Source of the DNA: Scandinavium sp036495715
GTDB lineage: Bacteria > Pseudomonadota > Gammaproteobacteria > Enterobacterales > Enterobacteriaceae
Direction: 5' to 3'
Assembly (NCBI GenBank): GCA_036495715.1
Contig: DASXML010000010.1
Coordinates: 21,827 to 85,826 of the forward strand
DNA length: 64,000 bases
In this document: one piece after another, positions 1-8,587 of the stretch
Layout of the letters: every line of letters starts with the position of its first letter
Position numbering within the stretch: the first letter of the stretch is position 1
Translations under genes and position numbers: made by a program
Notes under the pieces: generated by a model
What the model was told of the DNA's origin: nothing
Databases searched by the model: none
What the model saw: the letters and a program-made list of their open reading frames with translations, nothing else

Positions 1-1730
1 TCAATGTGCTCGAACCACTGGCGGCGCTGGCGTGGACGCTCGGCTTTGAGTATCACCACGGTCTGCTGGAGAAAATGTGGAAAGAGATCCTCAAAAATCA
101 CGCCCATGACAGCATTGGCTGCTGCTGTAGCGATAAAGTGCATCGTGAAATTATGAGCCGCTTCTGGCTGGCGGAAGACATGGCCGATAGCCTCATTACC
201 TTCTATATGCGCAAGATTGTCGACAACATGGCGCACAGCGAAGGCGATAAACTGACGCTGTTCAACCTGATGCCGTGGCCGCGCGATGAAGTGGTCAATA
301 CCACCCTTCGTCTGCGCGCCAGCCAATTCCGGCTGCTCGACGGTGAAGGACAGGACGTGCCGTACTTTATTCGTGATAAACGTGAAATCGATCCGGGGTT
401 AGTCGACCGCCAGATTGTTCATTACGGCAACTACGAGCCGTTTATGGAGTATGACATTCAGCTACGTCAGGTACTTCCGGCAATGGGGTGGTTGACGCTG
501 CATGTGCTGCCGGGCGCTGAAGGGCAACAAATGAGTGTGCCGAAACACAGCGATGCGCTGCTGGAAAACAGCTGCTGGCGTATCACGCTCAACGGCGACG
601 GCACGTTGAAAATGGAAGATAAAGAAAGCGGGCTGGTGTATGACCGGGTGCTGGAATTTGAAGATGGCTCCGACGATGGCGACGAATACGATTACTCGCC
701 TTCGCGTGAAGAGTGGTTACTCACAAGCGTTGAGGGCAAGCATCGGCACAGCGTGATTCATGATGCCTGGCAGAGCAGGGCGGTGCTGCGAAGCACGCTT
801 GCGGTTCCGCTCAATCTGGCAGAGCGCTCGGCCCGTAAAACCAGCGGTCAGCTAACGTTTGAAACCACCGTCACGCTGAGCCATCACAGCCGTCGAGTGG
901 AATTTGATATTAAGGTGCTGAATCAGGCCGACGATCATCGTGTGCGGGTGCGCATTCCGGTGCCGTATAAAACCGACCGCGTGTTGACCGATACGCAGTT
1001 TGGTTCGTTGAATCGTCCGGTGCATGACGAGGCGATGAACGTCTGGCAGGAAGAGGGCTGGAAAGAAGCGCCCGTGCCGGTCTGGAACTTGCTGAATTAT
1101 GCCGCGCTCCAGCAAGGGCAAAATGGGCTGGCGTTGTTCACTGAAGGATTGCGTGAAGTAGAAATTATCGGCGAGACGCACAGCACGTTCGCTCTTACTT
1201 TATTGCGCGGCGTGGGGTTACTCGGTAAAGAAGATTTACTGCTCCGTCCAGGGCGTCCTTCGGGCATCAAATTGCCCGTACCTGATTCTCAGGTGCGCGG
1301 TGAATTACTTTGTCGTTTCAGCGTGATGCCGTTCATCGGCTCGGCGCTCAATGCGGGTGTGGCGCAGCAGGCGCGGAGTTGGCTCACGCCGGTCCAGTGC
1401 TACAACAAAATCCCGTGGGATGCGATGAAGCTGAATCGAACGGCGATTGTTGTACCTGAGAGCTACAGCCTGTTTACGCTTCCGGCAACGGGGTGTCAGC
1501 TCAGCGCACTGAAAAAAGCCGAAGACGATAACGCGTTGATTGTCAGATTGTTTAACCCTTCCGATAGCGAAAATTGCGAATCGATGATGATGTTTAATCG
1601 CCATCAACCCGCATGCCAGGAAACAGGCATGGATGAGCAGGTGTTGGAGGGTGGGAACAACATAATGGGCAAACCGGTGAACCTCAGACCGGGGCAATCA
1701 CGGACCTGGCGTATCCGGATTGGTGAATAA
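1..1730 (+). CDS. mngB: Alpha-mannosidase MngB (GH38), 5' end outside the window
   Basis: The reading frame is open from the first bases and closes with TAA at 1728-1730, so about 575 C-terminal residues of a protein that is about 877 aa in E. coli are present. Seen: the glycoside hydrolase family 38 segment KNHAHDSIGCCCSDKVHREI near the left edge, followed by the long beta-rich C-terminal region typical of GH38. In E. coli MngB is a cytoplasmic enzyme that releases mannose 6-phosphate from 2-O-(6-phospho-mannosyl)-D-glycerate after MngA imports it. The following cydA is its E. coli neighbour too. mngA should lie just left of the window. The assignment rests on protein similarity and synteny. 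Confidence 0.93.
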   Translation, partial: NVLEPLAALAWTLGFEYHHGLLEKMWKEILKNHAHDSIGCCCSDKVHREIMSRFWLAEDMADSLITFYMRKIVDNMAHSEGDKLTLFNLMPWPRDEVVNTTLRLRASQFRLLDGEGQDVPYFIRDKREIDPGLVDRQIVHYGNYEPFMEYDIQLRQVLPAMGWLTLHVLPGAEGQQMSVPKHSDALLENSCWRITLNGDGTLKMEDKESGLVYDRVLEFEDGSDDGDEYDYSPSREEWLLTSVEGKHRHSVIHDAWQSRAVLRSTLAVPLNLAERSARKTSGQLTFETTVTLSHHSRRVEFDIKVLNQADDHRVRVRIPVPYKTDRVLTDTQFGSLNRPVHDEAMNVWQEEGWKEAPVPVWNLLNYAALQQGQNGLALFTEGLREVEIIGETHSTFALTLLRGVGLLGKEDLLLRPGRPSGIKLPVPDSQVRGELLCRFSVMPFIGSALNAGVAQQARSWLTPVQCYNKIPWDAMKLNRTAIVVPESYSLFTLPATGCQLSALKKAEDDNALIVRLFNPSDSENCESMMMFNRHQPACQETGMDEQVLEGGNNIMGKPVNLRPGQSRTWRIRIGE

Positions 1731-1749
1731 CCCGGCAAACGATACTCGG

Positions 1750-1776
1750 CCACGCACTGCGTGGTCGCTTTGTTTT
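1750..1776 (+). terminator. Probable terminator after mngB
   Basis: A perfect 6-bp stem CCACGC/GCGTGG with a 3-nt loop is followed by the T-rich stretch TCGCTTTGTTTT, 20 bp after the mngB stop codon. Confidence 0.6.
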
Positions 1777-2410
1777 ATCCGATAATTACGACGTGGTGTT
1801 AATTTTAAAATTCATTGCAGTGAATGAAATGTAATAAAAAGCAGCTATACTTATCCGCGTAAAAAAGAACAACGCTCGCCGTATCTACTCAGAAATCTCT
1901 CCTCCGTTCAGCGTCCTGCGACGGTGGTTAAAATTGAATGGCCTCTCATCCTCATTCAGTCTTATTTGATAACTATCCATGTCATCAAGAGAACATGTTT
2001 TTAACATGGATTTCACGATGATTCATCAAATGCATACACAATTAACATGTGAATGTAAAATTGATTTAAATCAATATGTAATCCTTGGAAAAACATGAAG
2101 GAAAGCGGTAAATTGTCGCGGATCAAAGTGGTCGAAATGTGTCATCTTAGCTATATATTGATCAACGTCGAAAAACGTAAATCCGGTTCAATAAAAACCT
2201 GTTTATTGTAAGGGTTTTACGGCGTAATATATTCAAGGGATCAATTTGGGTTTTTTATTAACGTATTTGTAACCTTTGCTCATCGTCGTTTTCACAATGT
2301 GACTGCGGCAGCGAAGCGGGAAGCAAATAAATTTGTATTGGGGCATGCGTGTGAATCCTTTCTAACGGGATCCACTCTCGGAGTCTTCATGCGATGAGCA
2401 AGGAGTCATG
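1777..2410 (+). promoter_or_regulatory. cydA upstream regulatory region with FNR-type site
   Basis: This AT-rich stretch of about 630 bp contains no gene. It holds a perfect FNR consensus palindrome, TTGATTTAAATCAA, at 2061-2074, and a second TTGATCAA-like element near 2158-2165. In E. coli the equally long cydA leader carries several promoters controlled by ArcA (activation) and FNR (repression), so oxygen control is expected here. The individual promoters and ArcA sites were not resolved by eye. Confidence 0.7.
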
Positions 2411-3979
2411 ATGTTAGATATAGTCGAACTGTCGCGCTTACAGTTTGCCTTGACCGCGATGTACCACTTCCTTTTTGTGCCACTGACGCTCGGTATGGCG
2501 TTCTTGCTGGCCATCATGGAAACGGTCTACGTCCTTTCCGGCAAACAGATTTATAAAGATATGACCAAGTTCTGGGGCAAGTTGTTTGGTATCAACTTCG
2601 CACTGGGCGTGGCTACTGGCCTGACCATGGAGTTCCAGTTCGGGACAAACTGGTCTTATTATTCCCATTATGTGGGCGATATCTTCGGTGCGCCGCTGGC
2701 CATTGAAGGGCTAATGGCCTTCTTCCTCGAATCCACCTTTGTAGGTCTGTTCTTCTTCGGTTGGGATCGTCTGGGCAAAGTTCAGCACATGGCGGTGACC
2801 TGGCTCGTGGCGTTGGGCTCCAACATGTCCGCACTGTGGATCCTCGTCGCGAACGGCTGGATGCAAAACCCGGTCGCGTCCGACTTTAACTTTGAAACCA
2901 TGCGCATGGAGATGGTGAGCTTCTCCGAGCTTATCCTTAACCCTGTCGCGCAGGTGAAATTCGTTCACACCGTGGCATCTGGCTACGTTTGTGGCGCGAT
3001 GTTCATTCTGGGTATCAGTTCCTATTACATGCTGCGCGGTCGTGATTTCGCTTTCGCTAAACGCTCTTTTGCTATCGCGGCGAGCTTTGGTATGGCGGCA
3101 ATCCTGTCTGTTATCGTACTGGGTGATGAATCCGGTTACGAAATGGGGGATGTGCAGAAAACCAAACTGGCGGCAATTGAAGCCGAGTGGGAAACCCAGC
3201 CAGCACCGGCTGCGTTTACGCTGTTTGGTATTCCTGACCAGGATGCGCAACAAAACCACTTCTCTATTCAAATCCCATACGCGCTCGGCATCATTGCCAC
3301 TCGCTCCGTCGATAAGCAGGTTACTGGCCTGAAAGATCTGATGGTGCAGCATGAAGAGCGTATCCGTAACGGGATGAAAGCCTACTCACTGCTGGAGCAG
3401 CTACGTTCTGGCTCAGCCGATCAGTCCGTTCGCAATCAGTTCGAACACGTGAAAAAAGACCTCGGTTACGGCCTGTTGTTGAAACGCTATACCCCGAATG
3501 TCTCTGATGCGACCGAAGCACAGATTCAACAGGCGACCAAAGACTCGATTCCTCGCGTCGCGCCGCTGTACTTTGCGTTCCGTATCATGGTCGGCTGTGG
3601 CATCATTATGCTGCTGATTATCGCCGCGTCCTTCTGGACCGTGATTCGTAACCGTATCGGCCAGAAAAAGTGGCTGCTGCGCACCGCACTGTACGGGATC
3701 CCGTTACCGTGGATTGCAATCGAATCAGGTTGGTTTGTCGCGGAGTATGGCCGTCAGCCATGGGCCATCGGTGAGGTACTGCCGACGGCAGTGGCGAACT
3801 CATCGCTGACAACAGGCGATCTGCTGTTCTCCATGTTGCTGATTTGTGGTCTGTACACCCTGTTCCTGATTGCTGAAATGTTCCTGATGTTCAAATTTGC
3901 GCGTCTGGGACCAAGCAGCCTGAAAACCGGTCGTTACCACTTTGAGCAGACCCCAGCGTCTACTCAGCCGGCACGCTAA
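2411..3979 (+). CDS. cydA: Cytochrome bd-I ubiquinol oxidase subunit I
   Basis: CydA is the quinol-oxidising, haem-bearing subunit of the inner-membrane high-affinity terminal oxidase. The 522-aa protein begins MLDIVELSRLQFALTAMYHF, which puts the haem b595 ligand at His19. The segment KFVHTVASGY contains the haem b558 His186 and AFRIMV the Met393 ligand. Nine hydrophobic segments and the Q-loop are present. Two ATGs are adjacent (2408 and 2411). The second is preferred because the ribosome binding site AAGGAG (2400-2405) then lies 5 nt upstream, and because the length equals the E. coli protein. First gene of cydABX-cydE. Confidence 0.98.
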   Translation: MLDIVELSRLQFALTAMYHFLFVPLTLGMAFLLAIMETVYVLSGKQIYKDMTKFWGKLFGINFALGVATGLTMEFQFGTNWSYYSHYVGDIFGAPLAIEGLMAFFLESTFVGLFFFGWDRLGKVQHMAVTWLVALGSNMSALWILVANGWMQNPVASDFNFETMRMEMVSFSELILNPVAQVKFVHTVASGYVCGAMFILGISSYYMLRGRDFAFAKRSFAIAASFGMAAILSVIVLGDESGYEMGDVQKTKLAAIEAEWETQPAPAAFTLFGIPDQDAQQNHFSIQIPYALGIIATRSVDKQVTGLKDLMVQHEERIRNGMKAYSLLEQLRSGSADQSVRNQFEHVKKDLGYGLLLKRYTPNVSDATEAQIQQATKDSIPRVAPLYFAFRIMVGCGIIMLLIIAASFWTVIRNRIGQKKWLLRTALYGIPLPWIAIESGWFVAEYGRQPWAIGEVLPTAVANSSLTTGDLLFSMLLICGLYTLFLIAEMFLMFKFARLGPSSLKTGRYHFEQTPASTQPAR

Positions 3980-3994
3980 GACAGGAGTCGTCAA

Positions 3995-5134
3995 ATGTTC
4001 GATTATGAAGTATTGCGTTTTATCTGGTGGCTGCTGGTTGGCGTTCTGCTGATTGGTTTTGCGGTCGCCGACGGTTTCGACATGGGGGTGGGCATGCTCA
4101 CCCGTTTCCTCGGTCGTAACGACACCGAACGTCGAATCATGATCAACTCCATCGCCCCGCATTGGGACGGTAACCAGGTGTGGCTGATCACCGCAGGCGG
4201 CGCGCTGTTCGCTGCCTGGCCGATGGTCTACGCTGCGGCGTTCTCTGGTTTCTATGTGGCGATGATTTTGGTTCTGGCGTCGTTGTTCTTCCGTCCGGTC
4301 GGTTTCGATTACCGTTCAAAGATTGAAGACACTCGCTGGCGTAACATGTGGGACTGGGGCATTTTCATCGGTAGCTTCGTGCCACCGCTGGTGATTGGTG
4401 TGGCGTTCGGCAACCTGTTGCAGGGCGTTCCGTTCCACCTCGATGAGTACATGCGTCTTTACTACACCGGTAACTTCTTCCAGCTGCTGAACCCGTTTGG
4501 TCTGCTGGCCGGTATTGTTAGCGTGGCGATGATCCTGACGCAGGGCGCGACCTATCTGCAAATGCGTACTGTAGGCGAGCTGCATCTGCGTACACGTACG
4601 ATTTCACAGATTGCGGCTCTGGTGACGCTGGTGTGCTTCGCGTTGGCCGGTGTTTGGGTGATGTACGGTATTGATGGCTATGTGGTGAAATCCGCACTGG
4701 ACCATCATGCTGCGTCTAACCCGCTGACCAAAGAAGTGGCGCGTGAAGCAGGTGCATGGTTGGTGAACTTCAACAATATGCCAAGCCTGTGGGCTATTCC
4801 GGCATTGGGTGTTGTGCTGCCGCTGTTGACCACGGTCATGTCGCGTATGGATAAGGGCGCCTGGGCGTTTATCTTCTCCTCACTGACCCTGGCATGCATC
4901 ATCCTGACTGCGGGTGTGGCAATGTTCCCGTTCGTGATGCCGTCGAGCACCATGATGAACGTTAGCCTGACCATGTGGGATGCGACATCAAGCCAGCTGA
5001 CGCTGAACGTGATGACCTATGCGGCGATGGTGTTTGTGCCAATCATTCTTCTCTACACCACTTGGTGTTACTGGAAAATGTTTGGTCGTATCACCAAAGA
5101 AGACATTGAACGCAACACCCATTCTCTGTACTAA
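3995..5134 (+). CDS. cydB: Cytochrome bd-I ubiquinol oxidase subunit II
   Basis: The 379-aa polytopic membrane subunit pairs with CydA in the bd-I oxidase and supplies the structural half without haem ligands. The N-terminus MFDYEVLRFIWWLLVGVLLI and the segment FAVADGFDMGVGML are typical CydB. It starts 15 nt after cydA behind an AGGAG site and has the usual family length. It is translated from the same mRNA as cydA and cydX. Confidence 0.98.
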   Translation: MFDYEVLRFIWWLLVGVLLIGFAVADGFDMGVGMLTRFLGRNDTERRIMINSIAPHWDGNQVWLITAGGALFAAWPMVYAAAFSGFYVAMILVLASLFFRPVGFDYRSKIEDTRWRNMWDWGIFIGSFVPPLVIGVAFGNLLQGVPFHLDEYMRLYYTGNFFQLLNPFGLLAGIVSVAMILTQGATYLQMRTVGELHLRTRTISQIAALVTLVCFALAGVWVMYGIDGYVVKSALDHHAASNPLTKEVAREAGAWLVNFNNMPSLWAIPALGVVLPLLTTVMSRMDKGAWAFIFSSLTLACIILTAGVAMFPFVMPSSTMMNVSLTMWDATSSQLTLNVMTYAAMVFVPIILLYTTWCYWKMFGRITKEDIERNTHSLY

Positions 5135-5148
5135 GTAAGGAGCAACAT

Positions 5149-5256
5149 ATGTGGTACTTCGCATGGATTTTGGGAACGCTTCTGGCTTGTGCATTTGGCG
5201 TGATCACGGCGCTGGCGCTTGAACACGTTGAAGCTGGACAGCAAGAAGATCATTAA
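5149..5256 (+). CDS. cydX: Cytochrome bd-I small subunit CydX
   Basis: A 35-codon gene directly follows cydB (AAGGAG 8 nt upstream of the ATG). The peptide begins MWYFAWILGTLLACAFGVIT, a single transmembrane helix, and ends in an acidic tail EAGQQEDH. E. coli CydX (37 aa) has the same start and the conserved Glu after the helix, and is needed for a stable, active bd-I oxidase. The stop codon overlaps the ATG of the next gene by one base (TAATG), which suggests translational coupling. Confidence 0.95.
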   Translation: MWYFAWILGTLLACAFGVITALALEHVEAGQQEDH

Positions 5257-5549
5257 TGAATAAAATTATCGCAGCATTGTATGCGGTAATGGACAAGGGC
5301 CCGTTAAGGGCCCTTTCGTTACTGATGGCCTTAGTGTTGGCAGGATGTGTTATCTGGGATCCGACGCGCTTCGCGGCGAAAACCAGTGAGCTGGAAATCT
5401 GGCACGGTTTTCTTATCATGTGGGCAGTGTGTGCTGGCGTGATTCACGGTGTGGGTTTTCGCCCGAAGGCGATACTCTGGCAGGGGATATTCTGCCCGCT
5501 GATTGCTGACCTTGTTCTCCTCGCCGGACTGTTTTTCTTTTTCGCCTGA
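5256..5549 (+). CDS. ybgE: Cyd operon membrane protein YbgE (CydE)
   Basis: The 97-aa protein has three hydrophobic segments and matches YbgE, the fourth product of the E. coli cyd operon. Its start overlaps the cydX stop by one base. The exact role is not settled in the family; it is conserved with cytochrome bd and assumed to be an inner-membrane accessory protein. A hairpin follows at 5572-5600. Confidence 0.92.
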   Translation: MNKIIAALYAVMDKGPLRALSLLMALVLAGCVIWDPTRFAAKTSELEIWHGFLIMWAVCAGVIHGVGFRPKAILWQGIFCPLIADLVLLAGLFFFFA

Positions 5550-5571
5550 TTCAGAAACGTCCGTTAATCAC

Positions 5572-5600
5572 TATGGGCTTGTTCAAGCCCATAAAAATTT
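5572..5600 (+). terminator. Hairpin after ybgE, probable terminator of the cyd operon
   Basis: A perfect 10-bp inverted repeat, TATGGGCTTG/CAAGCCCATA, separated by TT is followed by AAAATTT. The T-run is short, so termination may be partial and may let cyd transcripts read into the tol-pal genes. Confidence 0.55.
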
Positions 5601-5700
5601 ACTCTCCGTTTACTTTCTCCCATTCCAAACCAGCATTCCCGCGCGTATAGTAGCGAAGTTTGAAAGCCCTAAATTTTTTTTTGCATTACCGGGATGTAAA

Positions 5701-6105
5701 GTGAATACAACGCTGTTTCGATGGCCGGTTCGTGTCTATTACGAAGACACCGATGCCGGTGGTGTGGTTTACCACGCCAGCTACGTCGCTTTCTATGAAA
5801 GAGCACGCACTGAGATGCTGCGCCACCATCACTTTAGCCAGCAGGTTTTGTTGGCTGAACGCGTAGCCTTTGTGGTGCGCAAGATGACGCTGGAGTATTT
5901 CGCCGCCGCCAGACTCGATGACATGCTCGAAGTCCAAACGGAAATTACAGCGATGCGGGGCACCTCACTGGTGTTCACGCAGCGGATTGTCAACGCAGAA
6001 AACAAAGTACTCAACGAAGCTGAAGTGCTGATTGTCTGTGTTGATCCACTCATAATGAAGCCTCGTGCGCTTCCCAAGTCTATTGTCGCGGAGTTCAAGC
6101 AGTGA
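5701..6105 (+). CDS. ybgC: Acyl-CoA thioesterase YbgC
   Basis: This 134-aa hotdog-fold thioesterase is the first gene of the tol-pal operon. The catalytic segment YYEDTDAGGVVYHASYVAFY, with the Asp of the 4-hydroxybenzoyl-CoA thioesterase family, lies near residue 14. The start is taken as GTG at 5701 (protein MNTTLFRWPVRV). An upstream in-frame start at 5503 would add 66 non-conserved residues and run back into ybgE. The stop overlaps the tolQ start by 4 nt. In E. coli YbgC acts on short-chain acyl-CoA and acyl-ACP and has been linked to phospholipid metabolism at the membrane. Confidence 0.95.
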   Translation: MNTTLFRWPVRVYYEDTDAGGVVYHASYVAFYERARTEMLRHHHFSQQVLLAERVAFVVRKMTLEYFAAARLDDMLEVQTEITAMRGTSLVFTQRIVNAENKVLNEAEVLIVCVDPLIMKPRALPKSIVAEFKQ

Positions 6106-6794
6106 CTGACATGAATATCCTTGATTTGTTCCTGAAGGCTAGCCTTCTGGTTAAACTTATCATGTTGATCTTGATTGGTTTTTCAATCGCATCCTGGGCT
6201 ATCATCATCCAGAGAACGCGCATCCTTAATACGGCAACCCGCGAAGCGGAAGCTTTCGAAGACAAGTTCTGGTCGGGGATCGAACTGTCTCGTCTGTATC
6301 AGGAGAGTCAGGCCCGTCGTGACAATCTTGCCGGTTCTGAACAGATTTTCTTTAGCGGTTTTAAAGAGTTTGCTCGACTGCATCGCGCCAACAGCCATGC
6401 GCCGGAAGCGATCGTTGAAGGCGCGTCGCGTGCGATGCGTATCTCAATGAGCCGTGAGCTGGAAAGTCTGGAAAACCATATTCCATTCCTTGGCACCGTC
6501 GGTTCCATTAGCCCGTATATCGGTCTGTTTGGTACGGTGTGGGGGATCATGCACGCCTTTATCGCGCTTGGCGCGGTAAAACAGGCAACGTTGCAAATGG
6601 TTGCACCGGGTATTGCAGAAGCGCTGATCGCCACCGCGATTGGTCTGTTCGCGGCAATTCCCGCGGTCATGGCGTATAACCGCCTGAACCAGCGTGTGAA
6701 TAAGCTGGAGCTGAACTACGACAACTTTATGGAAGAGTTCACCGCAATTCTGCACCGTCAGGCGTTTACCAGCAGCGAAAGCAATAAGGGGTAA
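6102..6794 (+). CDS. tolQ: Tol-Pal system proton channel subunit TolQ
   Basis: The 230-aa inner-membrane protein has one N-terminal helix (LLVKLIMLILIGFSIASWAI) and two later helices containing the conserved GTVGSISPYIGLFGTVWG and IGLFAAIPAVMAY segments shared with MotA and ExbB. With TolR it forms the proton-driven motor that powers TolA during outer-membrane constriction at division. It starts at GTG 6102 and overlaps ybgC by 4 nt. Length equals the E. coli protein. Confidence 0.98.
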   Translation: MTDMNILDLFLKASLLVKLIMLILIGFSIASWAIIIQRTRILNTATREAEAFEDKFWSGIELSRLYQESQARRDNLAGSEQIFFSGFKEFARLHRANSHAPEAIVEGASRAMRISMSRELESLENHIPFLGTVGSISPYIGLFGTVWGIMHAFIALGAVKQATLQMVAPGIAEALIATAIGLFAAIPAVMAYNRLNQRVNKLELNYDNFMEEFTAILHRQAFTSSESNKG

Positions 6795-6797
6795 ACC

Positions 6798-7226
6798 ATG
6801 GCCAGAGCACGTGGGCGTGGACGTCGCGAACTGAAGTCCGAAATTAACATCGTTCCGCTGCTGGATGTGTTGCTGGTGCTGCTGCTTATCTTCATGGCGA
6901 CAGCGCCGATCATCACGCAGAGCGTGGAAGTGGATCTGCCAGATGCGACCGAATCGCAGGCCGTCAGTACCAATGACGATCCGCCCGTTATCGTCGAAGT
7001 CTCCGGTATCGGACAGTACAGCGTCAATGTGGGGCAGGATAAAATGCCGCAGTTGCCGCCAGAGCAGGTGGTGGCTGAAGCTCAGCGCCGACTGCAGGCG
7101 AATCCGAAAACAGTCTTCTTGATCGGTGGCGCGAAAGATGTGCCTTACGATGAAATCATTAAAGCGCTAAACCTGTTGCACAGTGCGGGTGTGAAATCAG
7201 TGGGTCTTATGACCCAGCCAATCTGA
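6798..7226 (+). CDS. tolR: Tol-Pal system motor subunit TolR
   Basis: The 142-aa protein of the ExbD/TolR family has a short cytoplasmic N-terminus, one transmembrane helix starting NIVPLLDVLLVLLLIF that carries the essential motor Asp, and a periplasmic domain. It begins 3 nt after tolQ. It pairs with TolQ in the proton channel and contacts peptidoglycan. Confidence 0.98.
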   Translation: MARARGRGRRELKSEINIVPLLDVLLVLLLIFMATAPIITQSVEVDLPDATESQAVSTNDDPPVIVEVSGIGQYSVNVGQDKMPQLPPEQVVAEAQRRLQANPKTVFLIGGAKDVPYDEIIKALNLLHSAGVKSVGLMTQPI

Positions 7227-7262
7227 CCCGGCTAACAGGCTAACAGTTTTTGGGAACCGAGA

Positions 7263-8462
7263 GTGTCAAAGGCAACCGAACAGCAAAACGAAAAGCTTAA
7301 ACGCGCGATTATCATCTCAGTCGTACTGCATATCGTCATGATTGCACTGCTGATTTGGAGTTCGTTCGATGAGCACATAGATGCTTCGGCAGGCGGTGGC
7401 GGTGGCTCGTCTATTGACGCGGTGATGGTCGATCCAGGTGCGGTCGTACAGAACTACAACCGTCAGCAGAACCAGCAGGCCAGCGCGCGTCGTGCCGAAG
7501 AACAGCGTGAAAAGCAGGCTCAGCAGCAGGCGCAGGAGATGCGTGAAAAGCAGGCCGCTGAGCAGGAGCGTTTGAAACAGCTCGAACAAGATCGTCTGAA
7601 GGCCCAGGAAGACGCTGCAAAGCAGGCTGATGCACAAAAGCAAGCAGAGCAGGCGACCAAGCAAGCACAGGAACAGCAGAAGCAGGCGGAAGAAGCCGCG
7701 GTGAAAGCCGCCGCGCTGGCGAAAGTCAAGGCTGCCACAGAAGCGAAAGTTGCCGCCGAAGTCGCGAAAAAAGCGGCTGCCGATGCACAGAAAAAAGCAG
7801 AGGCAGAAGCGGCTGCTGATGCACAGAAGAAAGCAGAAGCCGAAGCGGCGAAGAAAGCTCAGCAAGACGCTGAGAAAAAAGCCACTGCAGATGCGGCCAA
7901 AAAAGCGGCTGCTGCTGAGAAAGCTGCCGCTGCCAAGGCAGCAGCAGCAGAAAAAGCCGCGGCCGATAAAGCCGCAGCAACCAAAGCTGCCGCAGCGGAA
8001 AAAGCCGCTGCAGCGAAGGCTGCCAAGGCTGCTGCCGCTAAGAAAGCAGCCGAAGCGAAAGATGCTTCCGGCGTTGACGATCTCTTAGGCGATCTCAGCT
8101 CAGGTAAGAATGCACCGAAAGCGGGTGCAGGGGCGAAAGGAACTGGCACACCGTCCAAAGACAGTGGTACAAGCGGTGCTAACGGCGGCGCAACCGGGGC
8201 TGATATCAGTGGCTATGCTGCACAGATAAAAGCTGCGATTCAAAGTCGCTTATACGATTCAAGCCTTTATGCGGGCAAACAGTGTGATTTGCATATCAGC
8301 CTTGCCCCAGATGGCAGGCTAAAAAGTATCGAATCTGCCGGAGGTGATCCTGCTCTTTGTCAGGCTGCATTAACCGCAGCTAAAACTGCAAACATTCCTA
8401 AACCGCCGAGCCAGGCTGTTTATGAAAAAATAAAAGATTTCACTTTGGGCTTTAAACTGTAA
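7263..8462 (+). CDS. tolA: Tol-Pal system energy-transducing protein TolA
   Basis: The 399-aa protein starts at GTG 7263 and has three domains. Domain I is an inner-membrane helix (residues about 14-34) with the conserved SVVLH segment. A glycine stretch leads to domain II, a periplasmic Ala/Lys/Gln-rich helix (about 55-265) made of degenerate KKAAADAQ and EKAAAAK repeats. Domain III, the C-terminal globular domain, contains GADISGYAAQIKAAI and ends in FTLGFKL. It transmits proton-motive energy from TolQR to TolB and Pal. It is shorter than the 421-aa E. coli protein, with the difference in the repetitive domain II, which commonly varies. Long antisense frames here are composition artefacts. 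Confidence 0.97.
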   Translation: MSKATEQQNEKLKRAIIISVVLHIVMIALLIWSSFDEHIDASAGGGGGSSIDAVMVDPGAVVQNYNRQQNQQASARRAEEQREKQAQQQAQEMREKQAAEQERLKQLEQDRLKAQEDAAKQADAQKQAEQATKQAQEQQKQAEEAAVKAAALAKVKAATEAKVAAEVAKKAAADAQKKAEAEAAADAQKKAEAEAAKKAQQDAEKKATADAAKKAAAAEKAAAAKAAAAEKAAADKAAATKAAAAEKAAAAKAAKAAAAKKAAEAKDASGVDDLLGDLSSGKNAPKAGAGAKGTGTPSKDSGTSGANGGATGADISGYAAQIKAAIQSRLYDSSLYAGKQCDLHISLAPDGRLKSIESAGGDPALCQAALTAAKTANIPKPPSQAVYEKIKDFTLGFKL

Positions 8463-8587
8463 TGCATCACGGGTGAAGTCAGAGATTGGCCTGGGCTGGT
8501 CACAGGGTTTTGGTAGTTTTGTGTATTTGAGTTTGTTAACATTCTGCTAAATTATCGTGGGCTTTCCGCCTGGATAAGGGAGATATG

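Noticed and set aside
5503..5700. N-terminal extension of YbgC from 5503
   Set aside because: The extra 66 residues are not conserved and cross the hairpin at 5572-5600; GTG 5701 gives the family protein.
7317..8158. Minus-strand and alternative-frame ORFs opposite tolA (Leu/Phe-rich or Ala-rich)
   Set aside because: They are reading-frame shadows of the Ala/Lys repeat codons of TolA domain II.
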